Below are positions 52,104 through 61,696 of a stretch of DNA of 64,000 bases, in pieces (position 1 is the first letter of the stretch; every line of letters begins with the position of its first letter). Source of the stretch: Phormidium tenue FACHB-1052 (GTDB lineage: Bacteria > Cyanobacteriota > Cyanobacteriia > Phormidesmidales > Phormidesmidaceae); assembly GCF_014696675.1 (NCBI RefSeq), contig NZ_JACJQN010000004.1:1-64000 (forward strand). The letters run 5' to 3'. The notes under the pieces are model-generated. The model saw nothing but the letters and a program-made list of their open reading frames with translations. It was not told where the DNA came from and ran no database searches. The position numbers and the translations under genes were made by a program.

Positions 52104-53870
52104 TCACTGCATTTCGCGAGGGCGACTCGGAGATACTCCCTGGAGCACTAACAGCGACTCCATCACCCGTTTAACCAAAGGAGCTGCTACCGTCGAACCG
52201 TAGGCGTTCTCGCCAGTGGGCTCATCAATGATCGCTAACACTACATAGCGGGGGGCTTCTACAGGCGCAATGCCTACAAAGCTAGTGATGCGGGCAGAAC
52301 TATAACCGGTTGAGTTGTTAACTTTTTGGGCTGTGCCCGTTTTGCCAGCAACCCGGTATCCCTCAATTTGGGCAGGTTTACCGGTTCCCTCAGCGACCAC
52401 TGCTTCCATCATGGCAAGCACCTGTTGGGTGGTTTGTGGGGAGAAGACGGCTTTCGGATCGGCATGTTCGGTCTGCCACAGATAGGTACCATCATCTGCC
52501 ACCATACCCTCGACAATGTGAGGAGTTACGAGGTTGCCACCATTGGCTAAGGTGGCCAGCAGTTGCAGCATTTTTACCGGTGTCAGCGCAAACCCTTGAC
52601 CAAATGAAGTAGTAGCCGTTTCAACCTGACTGTTGATGAATTTGTCTCGGGGTTTCATTTGCCCAGAGGCTTCCGACGGCAAGTCAATCTCCGTAGGCTC
52701 CCCTAGAGTCAGGCGTTCTAGCCAGCTGAAGTAGTCGGAGGCAGCCATCTTTTGCATGATCTGCACCATGCCCACATTGCTGGAATATTTGAGGATATCG
52801 GTAATTGAAATGGGGCCTCGGGCACCGACCTCGTTGTAGTCGCTGTTTTTAATCAACCACTTACCAAACTGTATACGTCCGCTGTCGTTGACTACGTCAT
52901 CAGGGGAAATCACTTGATCTTCTAGAGCAATCGCAACATTGATCGGCTTAAAGGTCGAGCCAGGTTCGTAGGTGTCGCTCACTGGCCAAGTGCGAAAGGC
53001 GCTGATGTCAGCTTCGTAATAGCGATTGGGGTCATAGGTGGGCACGCTGGCCAGAGTTAAGATTTCTCCAGTAGGGGCGTCCATAACCATTACGGTGCCT
53101 CGATGGGCACCATAGGCCTGAACCACCGCCTCTAGTTCTTGCTGGGCAATTCGCTGCAAGCGGCTGTCAAGAGTCAGGCGTAGACTTACTTTTGCGGATG
53201 AACCACGCGCTAACGATGACGGCACCGCGGGCTCGACAGATGGGGGCGCGGCGATCGCAAGTTGTTCGGCGTAGGCCATCTCTAACCCGGCCTGGGGTTT
53301 TCCATCGAGATTGATGAACCCTACGATCGGGGCAAAGAGTTCTTGCTGGGGGTAAAACCGCTGTTGCTGAGGCATCAACTCTAGGCCATCGATGCGTAAG
53401 GATCGAATGCGATCGCCCATCGCCTCTGGCAGTTCACCAGGAAACCGAATACCGGTGGGTTGCTGGTTAAGTAAAGTCAGAAGTTCATTCTGGGGCATGG
53501 CCACCACAGGAGACAATGCCTCGGTCACCTCGGCGACAGACTGCTTAAACAGTTTGGGATGCATGTAAAGGGCATAAGTAACCCGGTCGGTAGCCAGCAC
53601 GCCACCGAAACGATCGACGATTGGGTAACGAGCTTGGCGAACCAGCGTCGGCAGCGTTCGCTGCTGTTTAGCTAGAGCGCTCAAGGTCTCCCCTTGCAGC
53701 AGTTGTAAGTAGACCAGCCGACCGCCAATCGCGATTAAGGCTAGCACCAACAGCAGCCAGACGACAACGACACGCCTCCACGCCACCACCTGCATTTTGA
53801 CGGCCAACAGTTGACGTTGCTGAGCTAGTCTCTGGTTGCGCCGAGCAGAGGCACGAGTAGGGGTAACCAT
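52104..53870 (-). CDS. Class B penicillin-binding protein (PBP2/FtsI family)
   Basis: A 588-residue DD-transpeptidase that cross-links septal or wall murein. From the ATG at 53870: a basic N-terminus, one membrane anchor (VVVVWLLLVLALIAIGG), the PBP dimerisation module and the transpeptidase domain with Ser305 in STFK, SSN at 363-365 and KTG at 510-512, all canonical. It is the last gene of a six-gene minus-strand run headed by the metal ATPase. Whether this is the cell's main FtsI or an accessory copy cannot be told from this window; an in-frame GTG at 53933 would give 21 more residues. Confidence 0.93.
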   Translation of the reverse strand: MVTPTRASARRNQRLAQQRQLLAVKMQVVAWRRVVVVWLLLVLALIAIGGRLVYLQLLQGETLSALAKQQRTLPTLVRQARYPIVDRFGGVLATDRVTYALYMHPKLFKQSVAEVTEALSPVVAMPQNELLTLLNQQPTGIRFPGELPEAMGDRIRSLRIDGLELMPQQQRFYPQQELFAPIVGFINLDGKPQAGLEMAYAEQLAIAAPPSVEPAVPSSLARGSSAKVSLRLTLDSRLQRIAQQELEAVVQAYGAHRGTVMVMDAPTGEILTLASVPTYDPNRYYEADISAFRTWPVSDTYEPGSTFKPINVAIALEDQVISPDDVVNDSGRIQFGKWLIKNSDYNEVGARGPISITDILKYSSNVGMVQIMQKMAASDYFSWLERLTLGEPTEIDLPSEASGQMKPRDKFINSQVETATTSFGQGFALTPVKMLQLLATLANGGNLVTPHIVEGMVADDGTYLWQTEHADPKAVFSPQTTQQVLAMMEAVVAEGTGKPAQIEGYRVAGKTGTAQKVNNSTGYSSARITSFVGIAPVEAPRYVVLAIIDEPTGENAYGSTVAAPLVKRVMESLLVLQGVSPSRPREMQ

Positions 53871-53940
53871 TGCTGCAAAGGGGGAAAGGGTTTTTGGGAC
53901 ATGACAGATGCTGTAGCCAGCAAGCCAGGGCACTTGCTAG

Positions 53941-55170
53941 CTAGCTGGCGTTTGGCTGAGCCGGGCGGAAAGGATAGTCGGCAGGAGCCGCCACTGCGCC
54001 ACTGGCTTCACCAGCGGTACCCGTTCCCAATGCCTGCAAGGGGTTGTTGATAACATTGAGCAGGTCAGCAATGCCGCCATCTAAAATATCTTTGGCATCT
54101 GCTGCTATCCAGCCCTGACTAGTTAGCTGGCGGATTTCAAAGTGCAGATTTGGGCCAGTCGCCGTGCCGGTGCTGCCCACCAGACCAATAACCTCCCCCT
54201 GCTCAACCCATTCCCCAGCCTGCACGGCCAGCTTGGACAAATGAGCATAGCGAGACTCCAAATTCCCATCATCGTGGCGCAGAATTACTGTTAAGCCATA
54301 GCCGCCAAGGTGATCAGCCACCGCAACCTTACCTGAGCGGGTTGCTAAAACCGGGGTGCCAGCAGGAGACCCCAAGTCGGTGCCAGAGTGAAACCGCCAG
54401 TTTTGATGGACGGGATGCATCCGCCAGCCGAACAGCGAGGTAATCGGGGCTGGAAGAGACAGGGGGAAAACATATTCCTCATTGCCGCGACGAAGGATGT
54501 TTAAGGGGCGCAGCTTTTCATTTAACTGAGCTCGGCTAATGATGGTAGTGTCCCCTAAGCTGACACCGCGCGAGCTGATAGTAATAGGCCCCACTTGAAT
54601 ACCATCGCCACTATCCGTAGGTGGGCTGGTAGAGTTGGGGGCGGTTGATTGACAGGAAGCCTGGGGAGGGGTTTGCGATCCTGCTACGGTGATTTGACAG
54701 CCCGTTGCTCGTTCTGCAAACACGAGATTAGGAGAAGCCCCACCACCTCCTGGAGTCGCTGTCGCTCCAAGGCTGTAGTCGGTTGGGTCGATAAAGACGC
54801 TGTTGTACCCAGCCGGAACAGGGGCACGGGGAGGCAGATGCCTAGGTACAGCCTGTTCGGAGATTGGAGCAGGTGCGCTAACACTCGCACCGGGCAACAC
54901 GTCTACCGAACCCCGTATTGAAGCAGGGGCTGGAGATTGGGGTACGCTTTCGACTTCGGGCGGACTGGCTGTTGCCGGAAGCAACGTCTCTGCTGAAATG
55001 GGGAGTGATGAGTCTATGTCGGTCGTGGCCAGGGCCGGTACAACCGCTAACCCGCTGCTGCTTAACCCACCCACAAGCAGGAAGACACGCCCTAGTCCTA
55101 CTAGCCGCCTAGAGTAGTAGCTGTACCCCAAGAACGGGTTAAATTCTCTTCTACTACTATCAGTCGCCAT
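53941..55170 (-). CDS. LytM/M23-domain protein, probably degenerate active site
   Basis: A 409-residue exported protein: N-terminal signal-like hydrophobic segment, long Pro/Ser-rich linker, and C-terminal LytM domain. FHSGTDLG gives His261 and Asp265, and YAHLS gives His310. The HxH motif that normally reads HLH is NLHFE here, so the first His is Asn341 while His343 remains. The change removes a catalytic His while the zinc ligands persist. LytM proteins like this (EnvC, NlpD) act as activators of amidases rather than as hydrolases. Located 70 bases from the PBP gene. Confidence 0.85.
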   Translation of the reverse strand: MATDSSRREFNPFLGYSYYSRRLVGLGRVFLLVGGLSSSGLAVVPALATTDIDSSLPISAETLLPATASPPEVESVPQSPAPASIRGSVDVLPGASVSAPAPISEQAVPRHLPPRAPVPAGYNSVFIDPTDYSLGATATPGGGGASPNLVFAERATGCQITVAGSQTPPQASCQSTAPNSTSPPTDSGDGIQVGPITISSRGVSLGDTTIISRAQLNEKLRPLNILRRGNEEYVFPLSLPAPITSLFGWRMHPVHQNWRFHSGTDLGSPAGTPVLATRSGKVAVADHLGGYGLTVILRHDDGNLESRYAHLSKLAVQAGEWVEQGEVIGLVGSTGTATGPNLHFEIRQLTSQGWIAADAKDILDGGIADLLNVINNPLQALGTGTAGEASGAVAAPADYPFRPAQPNAS

Positions 55171-55254
55171 GGTTGTTCAACGTTCCGTAGTTCAGCAATG
55201 TCGGTATCGGCAGAGTTTGTGGAAAGTGCAGTCTGTCTGTTTAGCTTGGGCAGG

Positions 55255-56367
55255 CTATGACGATTGGAGGTTTTGCAGCAGCTCATCAACAATCTGGGCG
55301 TCTTCACTGTTTTCTTGCTCCAGGAGTAACGTCTTTGCCCGTTGCAGCGCCTCGATCGCCTCTGCTCGGCGGCCCCGTGCCTCTAGCGCAACGCCTAGAT
55401 GGTAGTAACCAGGGGCATGGTCGGGGGCTAGTTCGAGCACCTCGCGATGGGCGACGATGGTCATTAGTACCTCTTGCTGCTCGAAGTAGAGATCGGCGAT
55501 CGCATCGTGGGCAATCACCGAGTCGGGCTGAAGCCGGGCCGCCTGCTGATAGCTTTCTAAGGCGGCGTCTAGATTGCCCTGTTGCCAAAGCAGGTAGCCA
55601 ATCTGCATGCGAATATCGGCGTTGCGGGGCTCTTCTGCCGCTGCCGCTCTAAACGCGGTTAGCGCCGAGGCCATATCCCCTGCTTTGAGGTGGGCAATGC
55701 CCAGGTTCAGCTGAATTTGGCTGGCTTGGGGGGACAGGGCAGCGGCCCGTTCTAAGGCGGCAATTGCCGCATCGGTATTGCCCTGCTGGAGCAAAATCAG
55801 GCCGATAGATTCGGCGGCTTGTAGGTTGTTGGGGTCTTGCTGCAAAAGCTTGGTGTAGATCGCCAGGGCCTCTTCAAAGGCTGCGGTTTGAAACAGCGCC
55901 GCGCCTAGCCCCAGTTGAGCTGCCTGGTTATCGGGCTGCAATCGCAGGATTTGCCGGTAGGCATTGCCCGCCGCTTCATACTCCCCCAAGTTGCTATGAG
56001 CATGGGCCAGGCCAAAGTAAACAGCCAGATTGTTAGGCTCTAGCCCAATGGCAGTTTGAAAGGCGGCGATCGCGGCTTGAAAATTGGCCTGGCGAGCCTG
56101 GAGATAACCAATAGCCGAGAAGATTTTGGCGTTGTCTTCAGCTAGGCCAGCCGCGTGCTGATAGCGAGCGAGCGCCTCAGCCAGATCACCGGCTTCGACT
56201 AGCTCTGCCCCCGACTCTAGCAAGTCGACCAATTCATCGCGTTGGGCCTGCTCGCTCAACGCCTCCTCCTGGCCGGGGCTGTGGGCACCCGCCGGAAAGG
56301 CCACTGTCAGCAGCAGCCCTCCCATTGCCATACCCGCCAGGCCCAATAGTTTACCTGTACCTCTCAA
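55255..56367 (-). CDS. Exported TPR-repeat protein, 370 aa
   Basis: An N-terminal signal peptide (GLAGMAMGGLLLTVAFPAGA) is followed by about nine tetratricopeptide repeats. The pattern is plain in GDLAEALARYQHAAGL, GNTDAAIAALERAAAL and GNLDAALESYQQAARL. TPRs act as protein-protein scaffolds. Sitting between the VKOR gene (15 bases) and the LytM gene (84 bases) on one strand, it may gather envelope enzymes on the outer face of the membrane. Signal type I, no lipobox. Confidence 0.88.
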   Translation of the reverse strand: MRGTGKLLGLAGMAMGGLLLTVAFPAGAHSPGQEEALSEQAQRDELVDLLESGAELVEAGDLAEALARYQHAAGLAEDNAKIFSAIGYLQARQANFQAAIAAFQTAIGLEPNNLAVYFGLAHAHSNLGEYEAAGNAYRQILRLQPDNQAAQLGLGAALFQTAAFEEALAIYTKLLQQDPNNLQAAESIGLILLQQGNTDAAIAALERAAALSPQASQIQLNLGIAHLKAGDMASALTAFRAAAAEEPRNADIRMQIGYLLWQQGNLDAALESYQQAARLQPDSVIAHDAIADLYFEQQEVLMTIVAHREVLELAPDHAPGYYHLGVALEARGRRAEAIEALQRAKTLLLEQENSEDAQIVDELLQNLQSS

Positions 56368-56382
56368 GAGATTCTCCTCGCG

Positions 56383-57306
56383 CTAAATTGAATTTTGAAA
56401 TGTGGTGGGGCCGGTATAGCCTGAGAGCTGGGCAAGTTCCTCCAACGTTCGCGTCCCCGACAGACGTTCACTGTTAATTTCCCAAGTCGGATAGCCGGTA
56501 ATGCCAGCTTCCTGGCACTCGGGGGTTTGCTCTTGCCCCTCGGGGGTGGCGCACTCTACGTAGGGTATAACCTGGCTGGCTTCCTGACCAAAAAGCTGCT
56601 TTTGCTCTTGGCAGTGGGGGCACCACCAGGCTCCGTAGAAAATAGCACCAGTGTCGGCCAGGTGCTGAGCCAAGGCCATTTCAGCCGGGCCAGATTGGGT
56701 GGTGATGGCAGGCCCCAGCTGATCGCCCGAGCCGCCCTCAGCGACTGGGTTGTTGACATTGGCGTAGACGCCGAGGGTGCCCACCACCACCAGAAATGCT
56801 GTGATGCTGCCAATAAAGAAGGGTTGAGATAGCTCAGACCAATTTTGGCCGACGAGGGCAAGCAGAAACAGGCTGGTGGAGAGGAGCGCTGAGCCGATGC
56901 AATAGAGACAGGCCGCCTGAATTTCTGCGCTGAGCAGATACATCAGGTAGGCGCTAAAGACCATCATGGCGGTACCGCCGATGAGCAGCAGGGGTTGGGT
57001 CAATCGGGTGAGTTTGTCTCTGAGGTCTTTTTGCTCAGCCCCATTGACCAGCAGCGGGGCGATCGCCATCACCGCCATGCCCACGTAGGCCAGAAACCCA
57101 AACAGCGCCAGCGGCTGGCCAAACACTGTGGCATAGGGGCTAGAGAGCACGATATCACAGCCCTTAGTAGGGCAGGCCGTGGCGCTACCCGTGAGCTTGT
57201 TGATCGTTAAGTAGGCGGTGACGACAGCGCCAACCGCCGCTAACCCCGCCATCAAAGGTCGGGCATAGCGATGAATCCAGGGAGTTGATTGTTGTTTACG
57301 CGGCAT
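56383..57306 (-). CDS. VKOR-thioredoxin fusion protein
   Basis: A 307-residue bacterial vitamin K epoxide reductase homologue that makes protein disulfides with quinone as acceptor. Cys45 and Cys50 (ACPTKGC) form the loop cysteines, Cys133 and Cys136 (CLYC) the quinone-side CxxC, and the C-terminal thioredoxin-like domain has Cys229 and Cys232 (WWCPHC). Five hydrophobic spans occur before residue 180. This is the usual cyanobacterial arrangement. Its gene follows the NicO-like transporter after only two bases, an unexpected partner for a metal operon. Confidence 0.95.
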   Translation of the reverse strand: MPRKQQSTPWIHRYARPLMAGLAAVGAVVTAYLTINKLTGSATACPTKGCDIVLSSPYATVFGQPLALFGFLAYVGMAVMAIAPLLVNGAEQKDLRDKLTRLTQPLLLIGGTAMMVFSAYLMYLLSAEIQAACLYCIGSALLSTSLFLLALVGQNWSELSQPFFIGSITAFLVVVGTLGVYANVNNPVAEGGSGDQLGPAITTQSGPAEMALAQHLADTGAIFYGAWWCPHCQEQKQLFGQEASQVIPYVECATPEGQEQTPECQEAGITGYPTWEINSERLSGTRTLEELAQLSGYTGPTTFQNSI

Positions 57307-57308
57307 GA

Positions 57309-57971
57309 CTACATATCAATAAAAAACGTCAAAAAACCCAAAACCACGAGGACTAGGCCTGTTGAGGCATGGCCACTGAGATTCCAGGCAGGGATTGCAG
57401 CAGAAAACGATTTTGCCCGTTGCCAGCTCCAATTCACGACCAACACCATGCCCAGCACTGTAACAATGGGGTACACCCCCGAGACCAGGGCAATGCCTCG
57501 CCATCCGAGCGCCCCTGCGGAAAGGTAGAAGGCACCAATTTCCAGGCACGGCGAGAAAAACATAGCGCTGGCAATGGCCACGATCGCTGTTACCTTACTG
57601 CGGCCAGAGGGGCTAACTGTGGCCGCAACAGGGTGAGATTCGTCCGGAGAGCAGCATGGGACGCAGCGTTGACGCAGCGGTTTACTCAGGTAAACCAAGC
57701 CCAACCCAATCAGCACCGCCGGAGCGACCAGGTGCGTCACGATCTCGTAGTAGTCGGCAAACTGGTAGCCCAATAGCCCTACAGCTACCCCAATCAAGAG
57801 AGTGCTAACGGTGTGAGCCGATCCGGTCAGGGCTGTAATCCATAGGGTTTCTTGCCGTGACCACCCTTCGGCCTTGCCCAATGCTACGAACGGTAGCCAG
57901 TGGCTGGGAATTAGCGGATGAATCAGGCTCAGGGCCAAGGTGCCCAGCACGATTTGAAGGGAGGCAGACAT
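57309..57971 (-). CDS. NicO/RcnA-like integral membrane protein, putative metal exporter
   Basis: From the ATG at 57971 the product is 220 residues with about six spans and the family-like motif HPLIPSHWLPFVALG. A Cys/Pro-rich loop (CVPCCSPDES) follows, the kind seen in metal transporters, and SPCLEIGAFYLSAG further on. Related NicO/HupE-type proteins move Ni or Co; here the neighbours suggest Zn, Cd or Co efflux. The frame upstream to 58085 has no good start. Two bases from the VKOR gene and 32 bases from the ATPase gene. Confidence 0.7.
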   Translation of the reverse strand: MSASLQIVLGTLALSLIHPLIPSHWLPFVALGKAEGWSRQETLWITALTGSAHTVSTLLIGVAVGLLGYQFADYYEIVTHLVAPAVLIGLGLVYLSKPLRQRCVPCCSPDESHPVAATVSPSGRSKVTAIVAIASAMFFSPCLEIGAFYLSAGALGWRGIALVSGVYPIVTVLGMVLVVNWSWQRAKSFSAAIPAWNLSGHASTGLVLVVLGFLTFFIDM

Positions 57972-58003
57972 GACTAGAGATGGGTCTCGGTCAGAACATG
58001 AAC

Positions 58004-60001
58004 TTATTGAGGGTTCCGAATGATTCGACCCGCATTTAAGATGGCGAGCAGCGCCACGCCTACATCGGCAAATACGGCTTCCCAAAGCGTCGCGATGCCC
58101 AACGTGCCTAGCACAATAAAAACAGCCTTTGCCACCATGGCAAAACTGATGTTCTGCCAGACAACCCGCCGAGTTTTGTGGGCGATTTGAATTGCTTCAG
58201 CTACCTTTGAGGGCGCATCGGTCATAATCACCACGTCAGCGGTTTCGATCGCCGCATCCGACCCCAGCCCACCCATGGCGATGCCCACATCGGCCCGAGC
58301 AATGACCGGGGCATCGTTAATGCCGTCGCCGACAAAAGCGACTTTACCTTTGATTTGCTTGGCTTGATGTAGAAACCCCTCTAATGCCTCTACTTTGTCT
58401 TCGGGCAGCAGCTCGGCTCGATACTGATCGAGGCCCAGTTTTTTGGCGATGCTGTCGGCCACCGATTGACTATCGCCCGTTAGCATCGCTGTCTGAATAC
58501 CCTGGGCATGCAGCGCCCTGATAGCTTCACCAGCATCCTCTTTCAGCTCATCGGCAATGACGATGCGGCCACTGTATTCGCCATCCACGGCCAGGTGGGC
58601 CACGGTGCCGTCTACCACACAGACATCGTGGGGAATGGCTTCGCGGTGCAGGAGCCGATCATTTCCCGCCAAGACAGCACGACCGTTCACCGTGGCGCGA
58701 ATGCCGTGACCGGCAATTTCTTCGTAGTCTTGCACGCTGGAGGTATCGATGGTCTGCCCGTAGGCTTGACGAATCGACTGCGCCACCGGATGGTTGGACT
58801 GCGACTCAACCTGGGCGGCTAACTCCAGCAGTTGGTGCTTCTTCAGGCCGTTGTGAGTCACCACATCCGTCACGCGAAAGTTGCCTTGGGTGAGGGTGCC
58901 GGTTTTGTCGAACACAACCGTTTTCACCTGGGCCAGGGTGTCTAAATAGGTTGAACCTTTGACCAAAATGCCGCGTTTGGCGGCACCACCCACCCCGCCA
59001 AAGTAGCCGAGGGGAATGCTAATCACTAACCCACAGGGGCAGGAGATTACCAGCAGCACCAGGGCGCGATAGGTCCACTGGGCTTGGGTTGCCCCCTCAA
59101 TGAACAAGGGCGGCAAAATCGCCACCGCCAGGGACAGAAACACCACCACCGGGGTGTAATACCGCGCAAAGCGGGTAATGAATTTTTCGGTATCAGCTTT
59201 TTTGCTGCTGGCGTTTTCGACCAGTTCCAAAATTCTGGCGATCGAGGACTCGCCAAAAAGTTTGGTCACCCGTACCGTGAGCAGCCCAGACTGGTTGATC
59301 ATCCCGGCCAGCACGACTTCGCCAGGGGCAACAGTGCGGGGCACCGATTCACCCGTTAAGGCGGAGGTATCGACCAGGGATTTGCCCTCCAGAATGTCAC
59401 CATCTAGGGGCACTTTTTCGCCGGGGCGCACCACAATCACATCCCCAACCCGCACGGTCTCGGGGGCAACCGCGCGAATGTCGCCGTCGACGCTAAGGTT
59501 AGCGGTGTCGGGCCGTATCTCTAGCAGGGCTTTGATCGAGCGGCGCGATCGCCCCACCGAGTAGCCCTGAAATAGTTCTCCCACCTGAAAGAACAGCATT
59601 ACCGCCACGGCTTCAGGAATTTCGTGGATGGCGATCGCACCCAGAGTTGCGATCGTCATCAGAAAGTTTTCGTCAAAGATGCGCCCCCGCAAAATGTTGC
59701 GCCCCGCCGTGGTCAACACGCTCCAGCCGCTGATTAGATAAGCCGGAATCAGCACCGCATATTCGGCGATGGCATAGGGGGTGTTGTGCAGCCGCTCATT
59801 GAAAATTAGCCCGGTGAGGAAGAGAACGGCAGCGACGGCGATCGGCGTTAGCTCTTGCCGCAGGTTGAAGTCTGCCGAGTCATGACTATGGCCATGATCA
59901 GACCCACAGCAGTCATCATGGTCGCTCACCTGAGCTTCAGAAAGCGGTTTAGTCGGCGGCTCATGACCATCGCAACAAGCATGAGAATGAGAATCTGCCA
60001 T
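58004..60001 (-). CDS. Heavy-metal P1B-type ATPase (Zn/Cd class)
   Basis: A 665-residue P1B ATPase. No HMA domain; instead an N-terminal His/Cys-rich segment (residues 1-44: SHSHACC, DDCCGSDHGHSH). Landmarks: TGES at 216-219, CPC at 321-323 in SCPCGLVI, phosphorylated Asp365 in VFDKTGTL, SNHPVAQS as the HP locus and VGDGINDAPV. The CPC motif and the His tail suit Zn2+/Cd2+ (ZntA/ZiaA-like) export. A SmtB-like inverted repeat lies just upstream (60027-60057). First of a six-gene minus-strand run. Confidence 0.95.
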   Translation of the reverse strand: MADSHSHACCDGHEPPTKPLSEAQVSDHDDCCGSDHGHSHDSADFNLRQELTPIAVAAVLFLTGLIFNERLHNTPYAIAEYAVLIPAYLISGWSVLTTAGRNILRGRIFDENFLMTIATLGAIAIHEIPEAVAVMLFFQVGELFQGYSVGRSRRSIKALLEIRPDTANLSVDGDIRAVAPETVRVGDVIVVRPGEKVPLDGDILEGKSLVDTSALTGESVPRTVAPGEVVLAGMINQSGLLTVRVTKLFGESSIARILELVENASSKKADTEKFITRFARYYTPVVVFLSLAVAILPPLFIEGATQAQWTYRALVLLVISCPCGLVISIPLGYFGGVGGAAKRGILVKGSTYLDTLAQVKTVVFDKTGTLTQGNFRVTDVVTHNGLKKHQLLELAAQVESQSNHPVAQSIRQAYGQTIDTSSVQDYEEIAGHGIRATVNGRAVLAGNDRLLHREAIPHDVCVVDGTVAHLAVDGEYSGRIVIADELKEDAGEAIRALHAQGIQTAMLTGDSQSVADSIAKKLGLDQYRAELLPEDKVEALEGFLHQAKQIKGKVAFVGDGINDAPVIARADVGIAMGGLGSDAAIETADVVIMTDAPSKVAEAIQIAHKTRRVVWQNISFAMVAKAVFIVLGTLGIATLWEAVFADVGVALLAILNAGRIIRNPQ

Positions 60002-60026
60002 AGGAGTACCTGGCGAGGACTACTTA

Positions 60027-60057
60027 CTGAACATCTGAGGCATCATTCAGATGATAC
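60027..60057. promoter_or_regulatory. SmtB/ArsR-type operator-like site upstream of the ATPase
   Basis: CATCTGA (60032-60038) and TCAGATG (60047-60053) form an inverted repeat with an 8-base spacer, embedded in TGAACATCTGAGGCATCATTC. TGAACA and ATTCA halves match the pattern of SmtB/ZiaR operators in cyanobacteria. A sensor with the right metal-site residues is encoded at 61697-62092. It could control both the ATPase run and the divergent M23 gene. Confidence 0.6.
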
Positions 60058-60183
60058 ACGATAGAACCTCCCATGCTTAATTCTTTTGCAGCAGTCGAAG
60101 GAGCTGAGGCAGCGACTCATCTTGATGCATAATTGGGCGGTGAATAGGCCGCTAGCTGCACCTGTGCAGAGGAGATGTGTCGC

Positions 60184-60798
60184 GTGACAGTATTGAGCAA
60201 ACTGAGGCATCTCTGCCGTCGTACGAGGTTTTTACGGATAGCATTTTGCCTAGGGCTGGGGCTCTTTCTCACCCTGCACTGGCCTGGTTCATCGGCTCCT
60301 ACCCTCGCTCAAGATACGGTTGCGTTTTGGCGGCAGGCGTCCTTCCCAGTCGAAAATTTTCAGGCTTACACCTCCGCATTTGGCTATAGAACCTCTCCCA
60401 CTGGCGGCGGGGGATCTCAGTTTCACTACGGGCTAGACCTGGCCGCGCCGCAGGGCAGCTTTGTGCGCAACTGGTGGAGCGGCCAAGTGATCGAGGTGTC
60501 AGACCAGACCACCTGTGGCACCTCTGCCGTCATTCGGTCGGGCCAGTGGGAGCACCGTTACTGTCACATGAGCGGTCGGGTCGAAGTCTCAAACGGCAAG
60601 CGCTATTTGATTGATCCAGATGGCGGCATTCGCTATGAGCAGGGGCAAGACTTGCCCACTGGGACACGATTGGGCCGTGTCGGCATGACGGGGCGCACGA
60701 CTGGCCCTCACCTCCACTGGATGCTGAAATACGACGGCAACTGGGTTGACCCTGGGTTGGTGCTAAGGGCTATGTATGACGCTCAGCGTGCGGGTTAA
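60184..60798 (+). CDS. M23-family metallopeptidase, intact site
   Basis: From the GTG at 60184 (spaced nine bases after AGAGGAG; an ATG at 60175 lies too close) a 204-residue exported protein. A signal anchor spans residues 15-40. The LytM site is complete: His81 and Asp85 (FHYGLDLA), His128 (RYCHMS) and HLH at 176-178 (GPHLHW). It should cleave murein peptide bridges. Divergent from the ATPase, it may share the operator-like repeat at 60027-60057. Confidence 0.9.
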   Translation: MTVLSKLRHLCRRTRFLRIAFCLGLGLFLTLHWPGSSAPTLAQDTVAFWRQASFPVENFQAYTSAFGYRTSPTGGGGSQFHYGLDLAAPQGSFVRNWWSGQVIEVSDQTTCGTSAVIRSGQWEHRYCHMSGRVEVSNGKRYLIDPDGGIRYEQGQDLPTGTRLGRVGMTGRTTGPHLHWMLKYDGNWVDPGLVLRAMYDAQRAG

Positions 60799-60813
60799 AC
60801 TGGCACCTTTGAC

Positions 60814-61653
60814 ATGATTCAACTGCATAAGCTGGTTCGTTATCCTGCCCCAGTAAGGATTTTTTGCTTTCTGCTATTGCTTGCGCTGGTTTGGGTGCCC
60901 ATCGCCCTACCTCTTTACGCGTGGCTAGGCACCGATGGCTCCCTCAGCGTTATTCCCTTAGTTTTGCTCTACGTCTTGTTTATCGTTTGGCTAGTGCCGT
61001 GGGGTCGCCGCGTGCATGGGCAAGCTCAACCGCTGCGCACTCACGGGCTGGGGGCATCGGCTCGCCACGGGCGAGAGCTAGCAATTGGGGTAGTTGTGGG
61101 TCTGGTGAGCTTGGCGCTGCTGTTTACCTTGGAAGGCGGGTTGGGTTGGCTCACCTGGCAACCAGCACCACCAACAAACCTAGGGCAAATTGTCCTGGAG
61201 GGGTTGCTTGTGGGCCTGGGTGTTGGCCTGGCCGAGGAACTGCTCTTTCGTGGCTGGCTGCTGGATGAACTGCGCTACGACTGGGGCTTTACCCCGGCAC
61301 TGTGGGCCAGCAGCACGATCTACGGGGCGCTGCACTTTATCAAACCCTGGGAGGCCATTGTAAAAGAGCTGCCTAGCTTTCCAGGCCTGCTGCTGCTGGG
61401 GCTGACCCTGGGCTGGGCACGCCAGCGTACTGCCGGACGCCTGGGGTTGGCCATTGGGCTGCATGGGGGGCTGGTGGCGGGCTATTACCTGATCGATGTG
61501 GGCGATTTGGCAATCTACACCGAGCGAGTGCCGGAATGGGTGACGGGTCTGAACCAAAACCCGCTAGCCGGAGCCATGGGAGTCCTGTTTTTGTCCCTCA
61601 TTGTCATAGGTCTACGGTACTACTGGCCTAAGTCGCTTGATAAGGGCACATAG
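60814..61653 (+). CDS. CPBP-family intramembrane metalloprotease
   Basis: A 279-residue membrane protein with about eight spans and the CPBP/Abi signature: Glu141-Glu142 and Arg146 (AEELLFRGW), a His in GALHFI and another in GLHGG, all on the membrane face. Family members cut prenylated proteins in eukaryotes; in bacteria, roles include bacteriocin immunity and stress signalling. It follows the M23 gene by 15 bases and so is probably co-transcribed with it. Confidence 0.9.
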   Translation: MIQLHKLVRYPAPVRIFCFLLLLALVWVPIALPLYAWLGTDGSLSVIPLVLLYVLFIVWLVPWGRRVHGQAQPLRTHGLGASARHGRELAIGVVVGLVSLALLFTLEGGLGWLTWQPAPPTNLGQIVLEGLLVGLGVGLAEELLFRGWLLDELRYDWGFTPALWASSTIYGALHFIKPWEAIVKELPSFPGLLLLGLTLGWARQRTAGRLGLAIGLHGGLVAGYYLIDVGDLAIYTERVPEWVTGLNQNPLAGAMGVLFLSLIVIGLRYYWPKSLDKGT

Positions 61654-61696
61654 TTACTCATGAAAAAATCTGGTTGCTGAACCGCAAGGGATTACG

